This document shows, one piece after another, positions 61,594 to 64,000 of a stretch of DNA of 64,000 bases (its first letter is position 1; every line of letters begins with the position of its first letter). Origin of the DNA: Alloprevotella sp. OH1205_COT-284 (GTDB lineage: Bacteria; Bacteroidota; Bacteroidia; Bacteroidales; Bacteroidaceae). Location of the stretch: contig NZ_RQYI01000006.1 in NCBI RefSeq assembly GCF_003859795.1, positions 1 through 64,000 of the forward strand, read 5' to 3'. Position numbers and translations under genes: made by a program. The notes below the pieces were generated by a model. It had not been told where the DNA came from. It worked only from the letters and a program-made list of their open reading frames with translations, and searched no databases.

Positions 61594-62739
61594 ATGAAAC
61601 GAATTGCCATTCTCGGCTCCACAGGCTCCATCGGCACGCAAACGCTCGACATCGTGCGCGAACACCCCGACCGCTACGAGGCCTACGCCCTCACGGCACA
61701 CAACAACGTCGAACTGCTCATTCGGCAGGCACGCGAGTTCCGTCCCGAAATCGTCGCCATTGCCAACGAAGACCACCATGCGCAGCTGCGCGAGGCCTTG
61801 GCCGATTTGCCCGTCAAGGTGTTTGCCGGAGCCGAAGCCCTTTGCGACGTTGTCCGCATGAGCGAGGTAGACGTCGTGCTCACCGCCATGGTGGGCTTCT
61901 CCGGACTGCGTCCCACCATCGCCGCCATTGAGGCCGGAAAAGACATTGCCTTGGCCAACAAAGAAACACTCGTCGTGGCCGGCGAACTGATCACGCGGCT
62001 GGCCGTCGAGCGAAAGGTGAGCGTGCTGCCCGTAGACAGCGAACATAGTGCCATTTTCCAATGTCTGGTGGGAGAAGACGGCAACGACATCGACAAGATA
62101 CTGCTCACCGCATCGGGAGGGCCTTTTCGCCGGCACAGTCTCGACGAACTCGACCGCGTCACCGCCGCACACGCCCTGCAACACCCCAACTGGGAGATGG
62201 GCGCGAAAATCACCATCGACAGCGCCACGATGATGAACAAGGGTTTTGAAATGATCGAGGCCAAATGGCTCTTCGGCATCGAGCCGGAGCGCATCGAAGT
62301 GGTTGTGCATCCCGAAAGCATCGTACACAGTGCCGTGCAGTTTGCCGACGGATCGGTGAAAGCACAGCTCGGCGTGCCCGACATGCGCCTCCCCATACAA
62401 TACGCCCTCTCCTTTCCCCGACGCGACACCCTCGGCGGAGAGCGACTCGACCTCTTCGCCCTGCGCAACCTCACCTTCGAACGCCCCGACTTCGACAAAT
62501 TCGACTGCCTGCGCATCGCCTACGAAGCGGCCGAAACGGGAGGCAACATGCCCTGCATCGTCAATGCAGCCAACGAGGTGGCCAATCTCGCTTTCAGACA
62601 GGGACGCATCGCCTTTCGCGACATCGCAAGACTCATCCGACGCGCCATGACCGAAGCCGACTTCTGCGCCCGACCCGACCTCGACACCTATCTGCACACC
62701 GATGCCGAAACGCGACGCATCACGGCGGCCTGCATCTGA
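61594..62739 (+). CDS. dxr: 1-deoxy-D-xylulose 5-phosphate reductoisomerase
   Basis: The 381-residue enzyme converts DXP to 2-C-methyl-D-erythritol 4-phosphate with NADPH, the committed step of the MEP route to isoprenoids. The N-terminal NADPH fold has ILGSTGSIGTQTLDIVREHP (6-25). IALANKETLVVAGELI and LLTASGGPFRRHSLDELDRV carry substrate- and metal-binding residues, and TIDSATMMNKGFEMIEAKWL is the second conserved block. The C-terminal helical domain is complete. Length is typical. It lies 129 bp after rimM and 36 bp before the rseP-like gene. Confidence 0.97.
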   Translation: MKRIAILGSTGSIGTQTLDIVREHPDRYEAYALTAHNNVELLIRQAREFRPEIVAIANEDHHAQLREALADLPVKVFAGAEALCDVVRMSEVDVVLTAMVGFSGLRPTIAAIEAGKDIALANKETLVVAGELITRLAVERKVSVLPVDSEHSAIFQCLVGEDGNDIDKILLTASGGPFRRHSLDELDRVTAAHALQHPNWEMGAKITIDSATMMNKGFEMIEAKWLFGIEPERIEVVVHPESIVHSAVQFADGSVKAQLGVPDMRLPIQYALSFPRRDTLGGERLDLFALRNLTFERPDFDKFDCLRIAYEAAETGGNMPCIVNAANEVANLAFRQGRIAFRDIARLIRRAMTEADFCARPDLDTYLHTDAETRRITAACI

Positions 62740-62775
62740 TTTTCTCACACCACTCACTCATCTTGAACAAGATTT

Positions 62776-64000
62776 ATGGAAATTTTTCTCATCAAAGCCC
62801 TGCAACTCATTCTCAGCATCTCGCTCTTGGTCGTACTCCACGAGTTCGGCCACTTCTTCTTCGCCAAACTCTTCGGCATCCGCGTTCATCGCTTCTGCCT
62901 CTTTTTCGACTTTTGGAAAGGCGGCCGCAAAGCCCTCCCCCTCGGACGGTGGGGCAACACGGACTTTGCCATCGGCTGGCTGCCCCTCGGCGGCTACGTC
63001 GACATAGCCGGCATGGTCGACGAAAGCACCGGAGCCGACGCCGTGGCCAAGGAAGAAGCGAAAATCCCGGCCGGCGAACTTTTCAAAAACAAACCGGCTT
63101 GGCAGCGACTGCTCGTGATGGTGGGCGGAGTGTTGGTCAATTTCCTTTTTGCACTCTTCGTTTACAGCATGGTCATGTTGGCGTGGGGCGAAGAGCGTTT
63201 GCCCGTGCGCAACATCACACACGGATTTTCTTTCTCGCCCACGGCCGAACAAATGGGCTTTCGCGACGGCGACCTCATCGTGGGGGCAGACAACGAAACC
63301 TACACCTATTTCAACCAAACCCGAATGCTGCGCGACTTGGGTAAGGCGGAAGTCATCCACGTCATGCGCAACGGACAACGCCTCGACATCCCCCTCGACG
63401 GCAACATCGATCTGCTTAAAATGGTCAAAGAGCAACCGCCCTTCGTGGCACTCACAACGCCCTCGATCGTAGACAGCGTCATGGCCGACGGAGCAGCCGC
63501 AAAAGGCGGACTGCGCAGCGGCGACCGCATCGTGGGTATGAACGGAAAAACGATCTCCACGTGGAACGAAATCGACGAACAACTCGCCGTCGTGCAAGAC
63601 CAAATTGCCGCCGTGGAAGGCAAAGTGGAACAAAAAGTGTTGAAAACGACGCTCCTCGTCGAGCGGAAAGGAACGGCTCAAATCGACACACTCGCCTTTG
63701 CACTCAGTAACGAAGGCAAGCTCGGCGTGTTCAAACACAACGTGTTGGCCGACTACGCCACCGAAACCATCTCCCACAACCTCCTCTCGTGCTTTCCGGC
63801 AGGCATCACCCACGGCTGGGAGGTATTGAGCGGCTACGTGAGCGATCTGCGCTACATTTTCAGTGCCGAGGGAGTAAAGAGTGTAGGTTCGTTCGGCACG
63901 ATTGGCAGCATCTTCCCCGCCACATGGGATTGGGCAGCGTTTTGGCAACTGACGGCGTTCATCTCCCTCATGCTAGCCTTCATGAACTTCCTGCCCATCC
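62776..64000 (+). CDS. rseP: RIP-family intramembrane metalloprotease RseP (partial, runs off window)
   Basis: The window contains the first 408 codons; the 3' end is missing. The start at 62776 gives MEIFLIKALQLILSISLLVV, then the zinc-binding HEFGH with His22, Glu23 and His26. LPLGGYVDIAGMVDE and LLVMVGGVLVNFLFALFVYS are also family features, followed by two PDZ-like regions (FRDGDLIVGADNETY and LRSGDRIVGMNGKTI). The sequence stops at AFMNFLPI, right before the expected LDGG/NxxPxxxLDG metal-ligand motif. Site-2 proteases of this family release membrane-bound regulators and clear signal peptides. It closes the tsaB-to-rseP run. Confidence 0.95.
   Translation, partial: MEIFLIKALQLILSISLLVVLHEFGHFFFAKLFGIRVHRFCLFFDFWKGGRKALPLGRWGNTDFAIGWLPLGGYVDIAGMVDESTGADAVAKEEAKIPAGELFKNKPAWQRLLVMVGGVLVNFLFALFVYSMVMLAWGEERLPVRNITHGFSFSPTAEQMGFRDGDLIVGADNETYTYFNQTRMLRDLGKAEVIHVMRNGQRLDIPLDGNIDLLKMVKEQPPFVALTTPSIVDSVMADGAAAKGGLRSGDRIVGMNGKTISTWNEIDEQLAVVQDQIAAVEGKVEQKVLKTTLLVERKGTAQIDTLAFALSNEGKLGVFKHNVLADYATETISHNLLSCFPAGITHGWEVLSGYVSDLRYIFSAEGVKSVGSFGTIGSIFPATWDWAAFWQLTAFISLMLAFMNFLPI

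Overview
The window is chromosomal DNA from a member of the Bacteroidota, most likely a Prevotella-like or other Bacteroidales species. The evidence is a SusC/SusD pair, TonB receptors with DUF4249, DUF4290 and DUF4294 proteins, Bacteroidetes-type promoters (TAnnTTTG), lipoproteins of the 'VAYFQD' polysaccharide-export type, and a GH33 sialidase. Both strands are used. No rRNA, tRNA or CRISPR was recognised. The species cannot be named from sequence reading alone.

Layout. 1-0.9 kb: remnant of a mobilizable element (HTH protein and a 5'-truncated mobilization gene) beside a GTANNTTTGC core site. 1-3.8 kb: DUF4294 protein, rpsO, Fic protein. 3.8-4.05 kb: 42-bp tandem array. 4.2-7.6 kb: PgpH-type c-di-AMP phosphodiesterase and a transglutaminase lipoprotein. 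7.9-9.4 kb: aldose epimerase, a 21-bp array and a relic of a winged-helix protein. 9.5-18.4 kb: envelope glycolipid region (waaA, gltX, lipid A-type acyltransferase, five glycosyltransferases including GT14 and GT11). 18.8-27.2 kb: dnaA, a secreted protein, mfd and a PpiD-like foldase. 27.4-37 kb: TonB receptor with DUF4249 lipoprotein, then a SusC-SusD-lipoprotein operon. 37.6-39.6 kb: T-poor 21-bp array, polysaccharide export lipoprotein, small membrane protein, and a cluster of inverted GAAGGCAAA repeats. 40.1-48.8 kb: six-gene TetR, ABC, ABC, RND/MMPL, LolA-like, beta-barrel cassette. 49.3-57.7 kb: sialidase, stand-alone sufB, and a large secreted protein followed by a small MKKxYxxP peptide. 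58.3-64 kb: tsaB, DUF4290, murA, rimM, dxr, rseP housekeeping run, cut by the window end.

Two themes stand out. First, intergenic gaps throughout the window carry short tandem arrays whose unit sequences differ but whose period is nearly always 21 bp (or 42), close to two helical turns, with A/T tracts and small palindromes recurring in phase. Second, the 40-49 kb cassette has the inner-membrane, periplasmic and outer-membrane parts expected of a dedicated trans-envelope export route, probably for a lipid or other hydrophobic cargo, under a TetR regulator. Its leader also contains a strong intrinsic terminator.
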